A stretch of 64,000 bases of DNA from Thermothielavioides terrestris NRRL 8126 (GCF_000226115.1 NC_016458.1:8227501-8291500), one strand, 5' to 3'. Positions 1 to 12,032 are shown, counted from the first letter of the stretch. The notes: generated by a model not told the origin, from the sequence alone. Translations and numbers: made by a program.

Positions 1-1
1 T

Positions 2-76
2 CCCCTGCTCCAGAAGCCATCATCTGCCGCCATGTCGGCGAGCTTGTCGAGGCACGGGGAGGGCTTCTTTGTGTGA
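2..76 (+). CDS. Possible 3' end of a gene running off the left edge
   Basis: Frame 2 is open from the window edge to a TGA at 74-76 and about 20 of its 24 codons end in G or C, as in the real genes nearby. The tail is Ser-rich and ends in a Gly-Glu-Gly-Phe-Phe-Val stretch. There is no recognisable domain, and frame 3 is also open (to 215), so this may be non-coding. Product unknown; low confidence. Confidence 0.2.
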   Translation, partial: PLLQKPSSAAMSASLSRHGEGFFV

Positions 77-3000
77 CTTTCACCGAGCTCCACTCGGCTC
101 GGGGGCGGGCGAAGTGGAGGTGGAGGTGGAGACGGAAGCGGGCCTGTGGTCGGAGTCCCTGACCGCTCCTGTTCGGCGGCCGAACCGGAAGGAGACGGTG
201 GATGGAGCATTATGACACGGTGAGGTATGCGAAGGGATGCGCAAGGAGGGGTACGATGGGTTCAAGGCAAAGACAATGGCGACCGGACCATTGTGCGTCC
301 TTGTTTTTTATCAGCACCTCGTGCAAACACCAGGCGAAAGCGGATCCAGGGGGTCCTACAACACACAGGGCACTCTTTCTCCACAGGCTTTTTGCAGAAA
401 GCTGAACATAGAGTCCACAATTGGGCTCCTACTGTGGAATCCGTTTTCGGGTTTCTGTAAAAAAAACTTGTGTTTTCGCGTGGTGTTTGCGAGCGACAAG
501 GGTCAAAGGTCGGGTCAAAGGGCGGGCCGAGTTGGACAAACACGGCGAACCAAGCAATGAACAAGATCAAGGATGCCGCAAAGGAGGAGGGTGTGCTTTG
601 AAGTTGTGGTGTTTGAGAGCTATGAGGATCGAAATGGCCAGGTTCGTGTACGAGTATTCGAGAGATATGCATTTTCGTATACTGCTTTTCTTTGCATCGT
701 TTGTCCTCGAACCGGTCGTGGGGAGGTACTGGACTAATCGATCGTCAACGCGTCTGTAAATAAACCACTCAGCAAGTGTCCCAGTTCAAAGCCACCACTC
801 TGAGAGCATCGACCCGCTCAGGTTCCCTACCCTAGAGGGCGGGTTAGCCAGCTACCCAGCAAGGGCCGGGGAATTGGCTGGGAAGTTCTCTCCTAACTCA
901 CAGGCAACGCGTCACGACATGGCGGATAGCCATCGAACTGGTAGAAAAAGGAGGTCAGGTGTAAGTCGCCCCGCCATGCCTCACGCAATCTGCGGTTTCC
1001 CAGATCCGCGAGTTACCCTTCCGCTGTTACACGACCCGATCACTAGATCTGGCCGGCCGAAAGTTCTCGGGTCGGGCCTCAGACCACCCGCGGCTCGCTC
1101 GCATACTCCTTCCCAGAACGTGCTAGGGAGAGAAGAAGAAGACGAAGAAGAAGCATCAATGCAGTTTCTCGCACTGCTGCAAACCGCAGCTCGTTTTGCG
1201 GCATGCGGCCAGCCATGACAACAGCAGCCATACCCGGCCCCCGGCCATCGGCGTCGGCAGGATGCGTCTCGCAGTTGACGCAATGACTCCCTGGTAGTTA
1301 CCGGTCGGGCTGACTCCGTGATACCGAAGGCTCGGCCACTTGGGCCGCTCCACGTGTTTGCCGGCCACGTCCCACTCCGATCTAGACGATGCCGCGGGGG
1401 CCCGAGATGCTGCCGCGATTGCCCGTTGCCTGTGGAGTACCTGCCTGACACACACGGAGCTCCCCGTCCTTGTCGGGTCACTCAAGCAGCTGCAAGAGAT
1501 TTGGCAGTGAGTGAATCAGGATCGACGCTAGAATCGATCAAAATCTCACCACCGAACGTGCATATCACTGTGATTACTTGGTGCATATGTGAGCAATGCA
1601 AGGATCTGCCGATGTTGAGTACACTATGCAACAGACTGACCTACGGATACACTGCTTCTCGACAGGTCCGCAAATCCTTGCTCGGGATGGCCTCCGGTAG
1701 GCTAGCTCGGTAGAGGATAGCCCGAGCCTGACGTCCTAAAGAGTATCCGAAAGCTCCCAACATAAAGCGGTGCGTATGTGCATAGCCGAAGAAGTTCTCA
1801 ACTGAAGAGCTTGGAGAGCCGGGGAGAGAGTACCCCTCGCCCAACAGAGGATCCCAAGAAGTCAGGGCCGTAGCATGCCAGGCCCGGCGTACCATCCTGC
1901 GCCAGGCCGAGACCGGTCATAACCCAGTTATCCGGTGTGAGATCCAGTGCTTGTGTGATGGGTACCGCAAAGAAGCGGTTGCGCAGATCGAGATATCGTA
2001 TGCCATCGCCCGCGCTGAACCCTTGCACTGCAGCCGCGACTAGGCTCCTCCTGGGGGTAGGACCGCAGAGGTTTCGCTTATCGCGCTTTTACAGGACCCA
2101 CGGCGCATGTCCGGTCTGCATCTCCCTCGCCATCGGCGCTCCCCTTTCGGCCCTCCGATCGGACAGGAGCGGTGAGGCTAAAGCAAATGCGGCCGTTGGC
2201 AGCCAACAAGATGGGGACTCTTCAGCGGCTTCTCACGGCATCCAGCACCCGGGCAGCAAAAGCTGTGGTTGGACAAAAGGGTCCCGCGCAGCTGAGCGAA
2301 TGACAAGTCTCTCCGCTCCGGCAGAGAGGATGCAAGATCTGAAGTGGTGACATGCCGACATCCTCCCAACGAAGGGGCCAGGTCTCAGGCGGTAAAGCAA
2401 TGAGACCCGCTGTTGGGTCACCGCGTCGAGTTTGTCTGCGCCCAACCATCTCAGTGGATCGTTGACTGATCATCGCCAGGCGCGGCTCGCCTTCGCTGGA
2501 TGCCGGTTGGCACCAAATGTTTGCCTCGTCGATGTATGTACCACGCGGAATGGAAGAGGGTGTGTACAACGTACCCCTGGATCTTTCCAGCCAAAGACGG
2601 GTCGGGACGGCAGATGCCAGATGCGGCCCGTATCTGGCCGGGCAACATGCCTCGGACTCGGACACATCTCCGACCTCGCCAGGTTGCTTGGTGGGGTGGA
2701 GGTTGAGCGGCTGAGCAAGCTCGAGACCTCAATCACATCCCCCTCGCCAAGCATGCAGGGCAAAAGCAAAAGAACGGTGCGCGTCGCCAACGGCTCGGCG
2801 ACATGGCGGAACGATGAATCCACTCGCTTCATGAAGGCTAAAAGCCGTCCGTGTCTCACGGCGCATGTCTCTCTCTTTCGTCTGTTAACGGGCGGTCTGC
2901 TGCGGGCTTGGCTGTGGCCGCACCACGGCGCCATTGACTCGGACTACCTAGCGCATGCAATCTTGTCGACAGACCGCTACAATTGGTGTCAAATCATTGG

Positions 3001-3992
3001 CGTAGCACACGATCATCGTGTTGGTATGATGCAAGATGCAGTTGGCAGATTGGCTGCAGCGAGTTGGCTAGCGGCAAGCGAGTGTTGAAGATGGAAGGAA
3101 AAGACCTAATCTTGGGGATGTCTAACCCCACGTTCGGATGACCCTGCGCCGTCTTACAGCAGAGATCTTGCTTTGCGGGAGCACACAGCCAACCAGGGCC
3201 GGGCTTGGCCGGTACATCGGTTCATACATGGATGGGCAGTCGCCGACTAGCTTGCCCAGCGCTCTTGCCGCCAACATCACGAAGCCTCGCTGTGAAAAGT
3301 GTGCATCGACACCCCCGGCCCCAAGATTCCATGCAGACTGGACTCCGCAGCACGGCATCCCGTCTTTCTCCAGCCATGGAAAGCCGATCTGCATGCCTCA
3401 TGGACAGCCGACCAGGTCCCCCCAAGCTCCCCCCCCTCCTTCTCCCCCCCTCTCCCCCCCCACGGCGCTCGTTCATGTACCATAGACTTCCCCAGACGGC
3501 AACGCGTGCCATATCCGGAAGGTATATTCTCTTGCCAGCCAAGCCAAGTAATCGAATAAATAAATAAAACGTTGTGGTCTTAGGGAGGTCAGGTACCTAC
3601 CCGAGTCCAACTTCTCCGGACCGCGTCCTTTGTGTCCCACGAAAGTTGAAATACCCCGTTACCTGCCTTGCTCTCCCTTCAAAAGTCCCTTCCCACCCCC
3701 TCGAGGCCCAGGATAACCCACCGTGCAGCCCAGCGAGACCCTCAACACCAGCGTCGGCCTTGCGCCTGCCTACCTCTCTTCACCTTATCCTCTTGGACTC
3801 CCGCCTGGCTGCTCAAACCGCGGTGGGTGTAGTTCGCCACGCTCGACTCACAGGGCCGAGAAACGCTGTCGTCCGTCTCGCCATATATGTCGTCCGTCTC
3901 GCCATATACTCGGAACATAAAGCAGCAGAATCCCCAACAGAAGCAATCCCAACACCTGCTCCATCCTGTGTCTTCGTGTGCCACAGTTGCCA
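77..3992. other. 3.9 kb without a recognisable gene, upstream of the FKBP gene
   Basis: Several ORFs of 60-220 codons lie on both strands (the longest is 2432-3088 on +), but they overlap each other, have no recognisable domain and no consistent exon structure. GC is moderate and there is no RIP signature. A polypyrimidine/poly-C run sits at about 3418-3465 and a 21-bp tandem duplication at 3867-3908, both probably in the FKBP promoter or 5' leader. I see no tRNA. A fast-evolving or non-coding transcript cannot be excluded. Confidence 0.4.
3867..3908. repeat. Perfect 21-bp tandem duplication in the FKBP upstream region
   Basis: Two adjacent identical copies (3867-3887 and 3888-3908) contain the core GTCCGTCTCGCCATATA. 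They lie about 85-125 bp before the FKBP start codon, so they may fall in the promoter or 5' leader. Confidence 0.85.
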
Positions 3993-4703
3993 ATGGGCGT
4001 GACAAGAACAATCCGCGTCGAGGGGACGGGGCCTCAGCCCGTCAGGGGCCAGAAGGTGACGGTCGAGTACACGGGCTGGCTAAAAGACACAAGCAAACCT
4101 GACAACAAGGGAGTCGAGTGAGTAACCAGCTCGAGGCCTCCCGCTGTTGTCCGTCCACAGCGAGACTAACGAGATGCTTCCCCGTCCCCAATAGATTTGA
4201 CTCCTCCCGCAGCCGAGGCGACTTCATCACAGAAATAGGAATCGGCAGGCTTATCAGGGGTAAGTAAGAAAGGGGGCAAGGAACCCTAAGCAGCGCCTCC
4301 TGTTCCATCAGCAGGGGTGGCACGCGGCTGACGCAGCGCAGGCTGGGATGAGGCAGTCTTGGACATGAAGGTCGGCGAGCACGCGACTCTCGATATCACG
4401 AGGTAAGTCGACTCCCTCCCAAGAGGACCTGGACGTATCGGACGGACGATGGAGCCCGGCCACTAACATCCCGTTTGGGCAGTGACTATGCCTACGGAGA
4501 AAGGTGAGTCAGCAGAATAAATCACCTCCCCCCTCGGGGAACGGAAGACTGATAATTTGCCAACAGGGGTTTTCATGGCCATATCCCTCCAAACGCAGAC
4601 CTGATCTTGTATGTTCACCCCATCGCCTTATGTCCTTTCTCGAGGCCGGATGCGGTCTGACAAACCACTTCCCAGTGACGTTCATCTCAAGGCTGTTCAA
4701 TGA
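3993..4703 (+). CDS. FKBP-type peptidyl-prolyl cis-trans isomerase, 113 aa, six exons
   Basis: Joined exons 3993-4117, 4195-4259, 4342-4402, 4483-4503, 4567-4608 and 4676-4703 give a complete single FKBP domain of 113 residues with no signal peptide or membrane segment, so it is probably cytosolic. FKBPs isomerise Xaa-Pro bonds and bind FK506/rapamycin. The drug- and substrate-pocket residues of FKBP12 are all present at equivalent places: Tyr26, Phe43-Asp44, Phe52, Ile62, Trp65, Tyr88 and Phe105. Compared with FKBP12 there is a short insertion rich in Lys, Asp and Asn around residues 33-41. All introns are 63-82 nt with GT-AG ends; I fixed the exon 4 donor by requiring the frame to continue into the Gly-Phe-His-Gly motif. 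The start follows the family pattern Met-Gly-Val-Thr. It may be a second cytosolic FKBP rather than the main FPR1/FKBP12 orthologue, so no symbol is given. Confidence 0.93.
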
Positions 4704-5685
4704 ATGTTGTTGAAGGAGCCGTTGGGTACGACTATATCTTGAAAAGACAGGGCCATCATCACGGGTTTGCTGAGGGGAGCGTCTGGCACACATTTGTTGG
4801 AGCGTTTGGCGGGCTACATGCGAGATATCATGGGGTAGGAAATCGATGCCAACTTGGGCAGAAAGTTACTGCCGGTGGAACGGCGAGTGACTAACAGACT
4901 CTCAACTCGGCCGAGCACCCGGAACCCCGTGGATTCTCGCTCAGCAGGTGGTGGCTGGCAATTGCTAAGCAGGCTTTTTGTCAGCAGCAGCCAAGGAGGC
5001 TCGGACGAGATCTCAGGTCCTTCATGCAAGACGGAAAATAAAAAGCCCCTGACGGACTGAAAGTACCTAGGTGGAGAGTGAAATAGAAGGAGGGGAACAC
5101 ATTTTGGATCTTAGGAGTCGCGGTATCATCAGTCCTTCCAGCTGGGAGCAGTGCGCAGGGGAGAACGAAAATGGTTAGTCACAGTGCGTTTACGGTGCGC
5201 CTGCCAACCTGCCCCTCCCCTCCAGCTCCAGGCACCCACCCGCTCTCCGGGCCAGCCATAGCTGCCGCCGGCAACCGTCATCGGTGGCGGGGCTGATTCT
5301 CGTGCAGCTTGCAACTTCCTCCCAAGCAACTACCTGACCAAGCAACTCGCAACTGCAACTCCCGCCGTCATCACTCACCATCACTGTTTGCCGTCGCATG
5401 CCCACAAGCCGATCACGAAGGAACCTATCTTACTGCACTTAACAAACTCGCCAAGCTGGGGAAGCGCAAAGTATCCGACGGCGATCTGCCTCTCTCTCTC
5501 AAACGGACCATGACTGTGAGTTTGTCCCTCCTCGGTGCGGATGCACGGCGATCTCGGGTCCCTTTTGCTCTTCTTCTGCCTTTGGGGTTCCCAGGTGCAT
5601 GATCGGTTGCCTGGATTTCGTTTCCTTCCAACTCTGCGCCGATCACACTGCACAAAAACGACAACCCTGACCCCTCGCTCTAACC
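4704..5685. other. Intergenic: FKBP 3' flank and uba1 promoter/5' leader
   Basis: About 1 kb with no coding signal. The last 180 bp is pyrimidine-rich and contains an upstream ATG at 5509 followed at once by a GTGAGT donor-like site, with a candidate CAG acceptor near 5595. A 5'-UTR intron in uba1 is possible but cannot be proved from sequence. Confidence 0.5.
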
Positions 5686-8600
5686 ATGTCTGCGCAGGCC
5701 CAGAAGCAGCCCGGCGAGGTCGACCTCGTCACCCGGATGCAGGTGGACGAGTCGGCCGTGGGCACCACCGAGATCGATGAGTCGCTCTACAGCCGGCAGC
5801 TCTATGTGCTGGGCCACGAGGCCATGAAGCGGATGAGCGCATCGAACGTGCTCATCGTTGGTCTCAAGGGTCTCGGTGTCGAGATTGCCAAGAACGTCGC
5901 CCTTGCTGGTGTCAAGAGCCTGGCCCTCCACGATCCGGCGCCGGTCGCCATCGCGGACCTCTCATCCCAGTTCTTCCTCCGCGTCGAAGATGTCGGCAAG
6001 CCCCGCGACCAGGTCACGGCCCCGCGCGTCGCCGAGCTCAACGCGTACACACCGGTCCACATCCACAAGTCTGCCAGGTATGCGCCGAAGGGAGTTGTTG
6101 GGCTCTTATAGTATGAGACCACCTTGTGCTAACAAGGTTGTTCTGCCGCAGTCTCGGCGAGAACCTGTCGCAGTTTGATAAATATCAAGTCGTTGTCCTC
6201 ACCAACACCCCCCTCCTCCTCCAGCAGATCATCGGCGACTACTGCCACGAAAAGGGTATCTACTTCATCGTTGCCGACACCTTTGGCCTCTTCGGGTCCG
6301 TGTTCTGCGACTTCGGCAAGGGCTTCACCGTCCTCGACGCCACCGGCGAGAATCCCGTCAACGGCATCGTTGCAGGCATCGACGAGGAGGGCCTGGTCTC
6401 TGCGCTTGACGAAACTCGACACGGCCTTGAAGACGGGGATTATGTCACTTTTTCTGAAATCGAGGGTATGGAAGGTCTCAACGGCTGCGAGCCGCGGAAG
6501 GTGACGGTCAAGGGCCCCTACACCTTCTCGATTGGCGACGTCTCGGGGTTGGGTCAGTACAAGCGCGGAGGGCTTTTCCAACAAGTCAAGATGCCCAAGT
6601 TTGTCGATTTCAAGTCCATCTCTGCCGCCATGAAAGATCCCGAGTTTGTCATTTCCGACTTTGCCAAGTTCGACCGTCCCATGCAGCTTCACATCGGCTT
6701 CCAGGCCCTGCACGCCTTTTTCCAGACCCACGGCCGGCTTCCCAGACCCATGAACGAGGAGGATGCGCTCGTCATCCTGAACTCGGCCAAGAAGTTCGCC
6801 AAGGACGAGGGCATCGAGGTGGAGTTCGATGAGAAGCTGCTCAAGGAGCTCAGCTACCAGGCAACGGGCGACCTGAGTCCCATGGCGGCCTTCTTCGGTG
6901 GTCTGACGGCGCAGGAGGTCCTGAAGGCTGTATCGGGAAAATTCCACCCCGTGAAGCAGTTTATGTACTTTGACTCGCTCGAGTCGCTCCCGACAGGGTC
7001 CGCGCGGTCGGAGGAGCTGTGCAAGCCGACCGGCTCCCGGTACGACGGCCAGATCGCCGTCTTCGGCCGCGAGTTCCAGGAGAAGATTGCCAATATGAAG
7101 CAGTTCCTGGTCGGCGCCGGCGCCATCGGCTGCGAGATGCTCAAGAACTGGGCCATGATTGGACTCGGCACCGGCCCCAACGGCCGGATCACGGTGACCG
7201 ATATGGACCAGATCGAGAAGAGCAACCTGAACCGGCAGTTCCTGTTCCGGCCGAAGGACGTGGGCCAGATGAAGAGCGAGTGTGCGGCAAAGGCGGTGCA
7301 GGCGATGAACCCGGACCTGGAGGGCCACATCGTCGCGTTGAAGGACCGAGTCAGCCCCGAGACCGAGCACATCTTCAACGAGGACTTCTGGAACGGCCTG
7401 GACGGCGTGACCAATGCTCTGGACAACGTCGAGGCCAGGACGTACGTCGACAGGAGATGCGTGTTCTTCCGCAAGCCGCTCTTGGAGAGCGGCACGCTCG
7501 GCACCAAGGGCAACACGCAGGTGGTCCTCCCCATGATTACCGAGTCGTACTCGTCGTCCCAGGACCCGCCGGAGCAGTCGTTCCCCATGTGCACGCTGCG
7601 GAGTTTCCCCAACAAGATCGAGCACACGATCGCGTGGGCGCGGGAGCTGTTTGAGAGCTCCTTCGTGAAGCCGGCCGAGACGGTGAACCTCTACCTGACA
7701 CAGCCCAACTACCTGGAGACCACGCTGAAGCAGGGCGGGAACGAGAAGGCGACGCTGGAGATGCTGGTGGATTTCCTGAAGAACGAGCGGGCGCTCACGT
7801 TCGAGGACTGCGTCCAGTGGGCTCGCATGCTGTTTGAGAAGCAGTACAACAACGCGATCCAGCAGCTGCTCTACAACTTCCCCAAGGACGCCGTCTCGTC
7901 GACGGGGACGCCTTTCTGGTCGGGCCCCAAGCGGGCGCCGGACCCGCTCAAGTTCGACGCTTCTAACCCGACGCACTTTGCCTTCATCGAGGCGGCGACG
8001 AATCTGCATGCATTCAACTACAATATCAATGTCAAGGGGAAGAGCAAGCAGGACTACCTCCAAGCGCTGGAGGCCGTCATCGTGCCGGATTTCTCGCCCG
8101 ACGCCAACGTCAAGATCCAGGCGGATGACAAGGAGCCGGTGAGTGTTGCTCTCCCTCTTGCGATTTTCGGTGAAAAGGAGTGCATTCCCCGTGTGATGAT
8201 AGCTAATGCAATTCTAGGACCCGAACGCTGGCGCCAGCGCATTCGATGACACGACGGAGCTGCAGAGCCTCATCAACGAGTTGCCGGACCCCAAATCGCT
8301 GGCTGGGTTCAAGCTGACGCCGGTCGAGTTCGAGAAGGACGACGACACGAACTATCACATCGACTTCATCACGGCGGCCAGCAACCTGCGGGCGGAGAAC
8401 TACAAGATCGAGCCGGCGGACCGGCACAAGACCAAGTTCATCGCGGGCAAGATCATCCCGGCGATCGCGACGACGACGGCGCTGGTGACGGGTCTGGTCA
8501 TCCTGGAGCTGTACAAGGTGGTGGACGGCAAGAAGGACATCGGGCAGTACAAGAACGGGTTCGTCAACCTGGCGCTGCCCTTCTTCGGGTTCAGCGAGCC

Positions 8601-8952
8601 GATCGCCAGCCCCAAGGTCGAGTACCAGGGCCCGAGCGGCAAGGTGACGCTGGACAAGATCTGGGACCGGTTCGAGGTGGGCAACGTCACGCTGCGCGAG
8701 CTGCTCGACGACTTCGAGCAGCGCGGCCTGACCATCGCCATGCTCAGCTCGGGCGTCAGCCTGCTGTTCGCCGCCTTCTTCCCGCCGGCCAAGCAGAAGG
8801 ACAAGCTCGGCATGCGGCTGAGCGAGCTGGTCGAGTCGGTCACCAAGAAGCCCATCCCCGCCCACCAGACCGAGCTCATCTTCGAGGTCGTCGTCGAGGA
8901 CGCCAACGGCGAGGACGTCGAGGTGCCGTATATCAAGGCCAAGATTCGGTAG
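5686..8952 (+). CDS. uba1: Ubiquitin-activating enzyme E1 (UBA1), 1037 aa
   Basis: Exons 5686-6077, 6152-8138 and 8218-8952 encode 1037 residues, close to the 1024 of yeast Uba1. E1 adenylates ubiquitin with ATP, forms a thioester with it and passes it to E2 enzymes; it is essential and acts in cytosol and nucleus. Domains in order: inactive adenylation half beginning at about residue 35 (Tyr-Ser-Arg-Gln-Leu-Tyr), first Cys-domain half, active adenylation domain from about 427 with nucleotide loop GAGAIG near 451 and the [14 protein letters not shown] motif near 480-495, and the catalytic Cys611 in the conserved [14 protein letters not shown] context. The C-terminal ubiquitin-fold domain that recruits E2 runs from about 930 to the end. 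The ATG lies in a good fungal context (AACCATGTC). Introns are 74 and 79 nt with clean GT-AG ends. The long ORF on the opposite strand is a codon-bias shadow. Confidence 0.98.
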
Positions 8953-9746
8953 ATGTGGGAAGCAATTGTGAAGGGGACCATGGACCCTTGGACCCTAACT
9001 TGGACCCTTGGACCCTTGGACCCTGGACCCTTGGACCCTTGGTCCCTTGGTCCCCGAGCGTGTGTTTCGGTATGGTAGTGTGGGATAACTGCAGATAGGT
9101 AGGTATGCCTGAAGGCTTAGGAAATAGACTACGTTGTTGTTTATTATGCCCGACGCTTGGTATGGCTGGTCTGTATTCTGTACACAAGAAGTAGATCTTA
9201 GGTCTTGGGCGAGATGCTCCTCCTCCTCTTGTGTGGTACTAAGCTTATCTCAGTCAACAAGCATTCCCCCCTCGTGTTGATTACTGTGGCCGGTCCAGGC
9301 CGCCTCGATATCCCACCTCGTACATATGTCCGTTCTTGGATTGAGGGCGATGTTGGTTCGTTTTGCATGCCGGGGTTGTCGTTGCCGTATGCGAAAGGAT
9401 AGTTCACGCGCTTGTGTAAGTGCCTTGTAGGTGCCTTACTCATCCCCAATGCACCACTGCGGGTGCGGAGTACCCGCTACTTCGGCGCTGGGCTTGGATT
9501 GTGCAAAGTGGTCCCCTTATATTACGTCACTATTTGTCAGTGCTTTGGTAGCGATACGGAGGATGAACAGCGCAGTGCGGAGAAAAAGAACTGACAAATC
9601 TTGGAGTTCGGCTGATGTCTTTTCTTGGCAGCTCTCATTCTCCATCAGGTAATCCGTGTTAAGTTGGAGGAAGCTGCTGTAAGTTGTTGTGTTTGTCTTG
9701 GCTTAAGTAAGGGAAGTAGAGGTATGGATCCGTACATCCAGATGCA
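8953..9746. other. Intergenic: uba1 3' flank and ecm4 upstream region
   Basis: No supportable gene. It begins with an 8-bp tandem repeat array just after the uba1 stop. The rest is moderate-GC sequence with only short ORFs lacking any recognisable domain. Confidence 0.5.
8979..9054. repeat. 8-bp tandem repeat (GGACCCTT) in the uba1 3' flank
   Basis: About nine copies of GGACCCTT or close variants (GGACCCT, GGTCCCTT) are arrayed 25-100 bp after the uba1 stop codon, almost certainly in the 3' UTR. The unit is partly self-complementary (GGACC/GGTCC), so the transcript could fold here. Confidence 0.8.
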
Positions 9747-9753
9747 TATAAAA
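9747..9753 (+). promoter_or_regulatory. TATA box candidate for ecm4
   Basis: A perfect TATAAAA lies 30 bp before the first in-frame ATG (9783), 84 bp before the next (9837) and 339 bp before the ATG at 10092. With a usual 30-60 bp TATA-to-start distance, transcription would begin at or just after 9783, favouring 9837 or 10092 as the translation start. Confidence 0.45.
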
Positions 9754-10091
9754 GACCTCGGGCAGGAGCATAACTGAACGTAATGGACGAAAGCGGAGGC
9801 GAACGGACGAGACGCAGCGACGACCCGGCCCCCTCTATGAGCTTGGGTCCCATAAGAAGTGGTGCGCACCCGCTGCTGCTTCGGACGTTTCTTGGGAGAA
9901 TCTCGACACTGAGTTCGCCAGCGGCATTACTTTCGACTCAGACCTCGAACACGTCCACGTCGTCATCGTCGGTGCGCGCTGGGAGAGGAAGAGGCATTGC
10001 TCGCCAGCAGCGCAGATCCATCACATCGGCAAGTGTTGCACAGTGTAGTTGGGCAGGGTACGCAGCAGGAGTTCAAATCAGGCATTTCACA

Positions 10092-11726
10092 ATGGTGAGT
10101 TGTGGCTGGTATCTCATCATCGCAGCCCCTGATGATGTCTCAGAGAGAGACGCGAGCAAGGTCAGGGACTCGCTAAGTTCTAACTAACGCCCTTGCAACT
10201 GCCAGGCCACCAAAGACACGCCCGGCGCGCACAGCGAGGGCAAGATCACCGACTGGGTCAAGCCCGACGACAAGTCGGGCGAGTTCAAGCGCCAGCAGAG
10301 CTCGTTCCGTGACTTCATCTCGCGCGAGCCCGGCGCCCGCTTCCCGCCCGAGAAGGGCCGCTACCACCTGTATGTGAGCTACGCGTGTCCGTGGGTCAGT
10401 GCTCCTCCTCTCCTGTTCTCAAATTTGGTCCTTTTGAATTTTGAATTAGCGAGCGAGCTGGGTCTGACAGGCGTGAGATGCATGCGTGCTGTACTATTAG
10501 GCCTCGCGGACCCTGATTGCCAGGAAGCTCAAGGGCCTTGAGGATATCATCTCGTTTTCGGTTGTGCATTGGCACATGGGAGACAAGGGTAAGGACTGCC
10601 TGCTTGCCATACTCCCTCACCCTCCTTGTCCTTGAGCTCCAGGGGGGCAGCCGTGTTGACCGCCGCACCGCCCAGGCTGGCGGTTCCCCACGCCCGAGGA
10701 CACCGACGCGCCCGGGAAGAACGTCATCCCGGACCCGGTGCCGGGCCACGAGGGCTTCACGCACCTGCGCGACGTCTACTTCCAGGCGAACCCGTCGTAC
10801 AAGGGCCGCTTCACCGTGCCCGTGCTGTACGACAAGAAGACGCAGACGATCGTCAACAACGAGAGCAGCGAGATCTTGCGCATGTTTGGGACCGAGGTGA
10901 GAGGCCTGGCTGACTCTGACCACAACGCAATGGATGGAGGAGCTATTGCAGGGGGGTGAGCTGGCTGACGGACTGGCGGGATGGTTAGTTCAACGACCTC
11001 ATCGACGAACAGTACCGCGCCATCGATTTCTACCCCGAGGCCCTGCGCAAGGAGATCGACGAGACGCACGAGTGGCAGTACGACAAGATCAACAACGGCG
11101 TGTACAAGTCGGGCTTCGCCACCACCCAGGAGGCCTACCAGCGCAATGTGGTAGCGCTCTTCGAGGCGCTGGACCGCGCCGAGGCGCACCTCGAGAAGAC
11201 GGCGGCCGAGGGGCCCTACTGGTTCGGCCAGACCCTCACCGAGGTGGACATCCGACTGTGAGTTGCCAGCGGGCTGCCTCCTTGCTTACTTGCAGTGGAC
11301 GAAGCACAAGCACAGCTAGCTAACAACAGCGCCTGTCCAACCGGGCAGCTTCGTAACCATCATCCGCTTCGACGTGAGCCCCCCTCCGTCCTAAACCATC
11401 CCCTTCCTTGCATAATCATCCCACAGGTTACTGACATACCATTGCCCCCCGTGCCTCCCTCCGCACAGCCCGTCTACGTGCAGCACTTCAAGTGCAACAT
11501 CCGCGACATCCGCTCGGGCTACCCGGCGCTGCACCGCTGGATGCGCCACCTGTACTGGACCGTGCCGGCCTTCCGCGAGACCACCAACTTCCTGCACATC
11601 AAGAACCACTACACCAAGTCGCACACCCAGATCAACCCGCTGTCCATCACCCCCGTCGGCCCCGTGCCCGACATCCTGCCGCTCGACGCGGAGGTGCCGG
11701 CCGTGGGGTATCAGGGGAGGCGGTAA
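10092..11726 (+). CDS. ecm4: ECM4-type glutathionyl-hydroquinone reductase (Xi/omega-like GST), 350 aa
   Basis: Exons 10092-10094 (ATG alone), 10206-10394, 10501-10588, 10676-10896, 10989-11257, 11349-11373 and 11469-11726 encode 350 residues. The family (yeast ECM4/GTO, bacterial YqjG) reduces S-glutathionyl-hydroquinones using the Cys of a Cys-Pro-Trp motif, seen here at Cys62 in SYACPWASRTL. Other family signatures are VVHWHMGDKGWRF, GHEGFTHLRDVYF, RFTVPVLYDKK and the NNESSEI glutathione-binding segment, followed by the helical C-terminal GST domain with RLFVTIIRFD. Exon junctions are supported by continuous family-like sequence across each splice. The same frame is open upstream to ATGs at 9837 and 9783, adding 85 or 103 Arg/Ser-rich residues that look like a mitochondrial presequence; either a mitochondrial form or dual start use is possible. 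The start at 10092 is the conservative choice. Confidence 0.92.
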
Positions 11727-12032
11727 GCTACGGACTGAGTGAATGTCATTCATGCTCTGTGTGCGTGGATGGGGGCATGACGAAGGGGTGATGGTGGTGT
11801 TGTGTTTGGGGCAGGGTGGGCGGATGGAGAAGCAGGGTTGTTGATAACTTTTCAGACTTGGAGTCAGTGAGTTGGCAATGAGGATACACAATAGCCAGGA
11901 TGAATTCCCTACAATTTTCTGTGAGGGTGACGAAGCATCTATGCAACGAGGGGAAAGGGGGTAAACATTGCAGTCATGTCTGGAGGCCTTGGACAAAAGA
12001 TTTGCCCACACAAGAATAACCCAACCGGAAAT
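11727..12032. other. Intergenic: ecm4 3' flank
   Basis: About 300 bp of 3' UTR and spacer before the tRNA gene. I see no gene or distinct element in it. Confidence 0.6.

Noticed and set aside
2432..3088. 218-codon plus-strand ORF in the left intergenic region
   Set aside because: No recognisable domain, overlapped by equally long ORFs in other frames, mixed codon use; not enough to call a gene.
6129..8063. 644-codon minus-strand ORF opposite uba1
   Set aside because: It mirrors the high-GC3 coding strand of uba1, is Leu/Arg/Val-rich with no recognisable domain; a codon-bias shadow.
10066..10082. B-box-like GTTCAAATC
   Set aside because: No cloverleaf can be folded around it; it lies in the ecm4 leader or coding region.
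10121..10190. C-box-like TGATGA in intron 1 of ecm4, suggestive of a C/D snoRNA
   Set aside because: No matching D box (CTGA) or terminal stem at a suitable distance.
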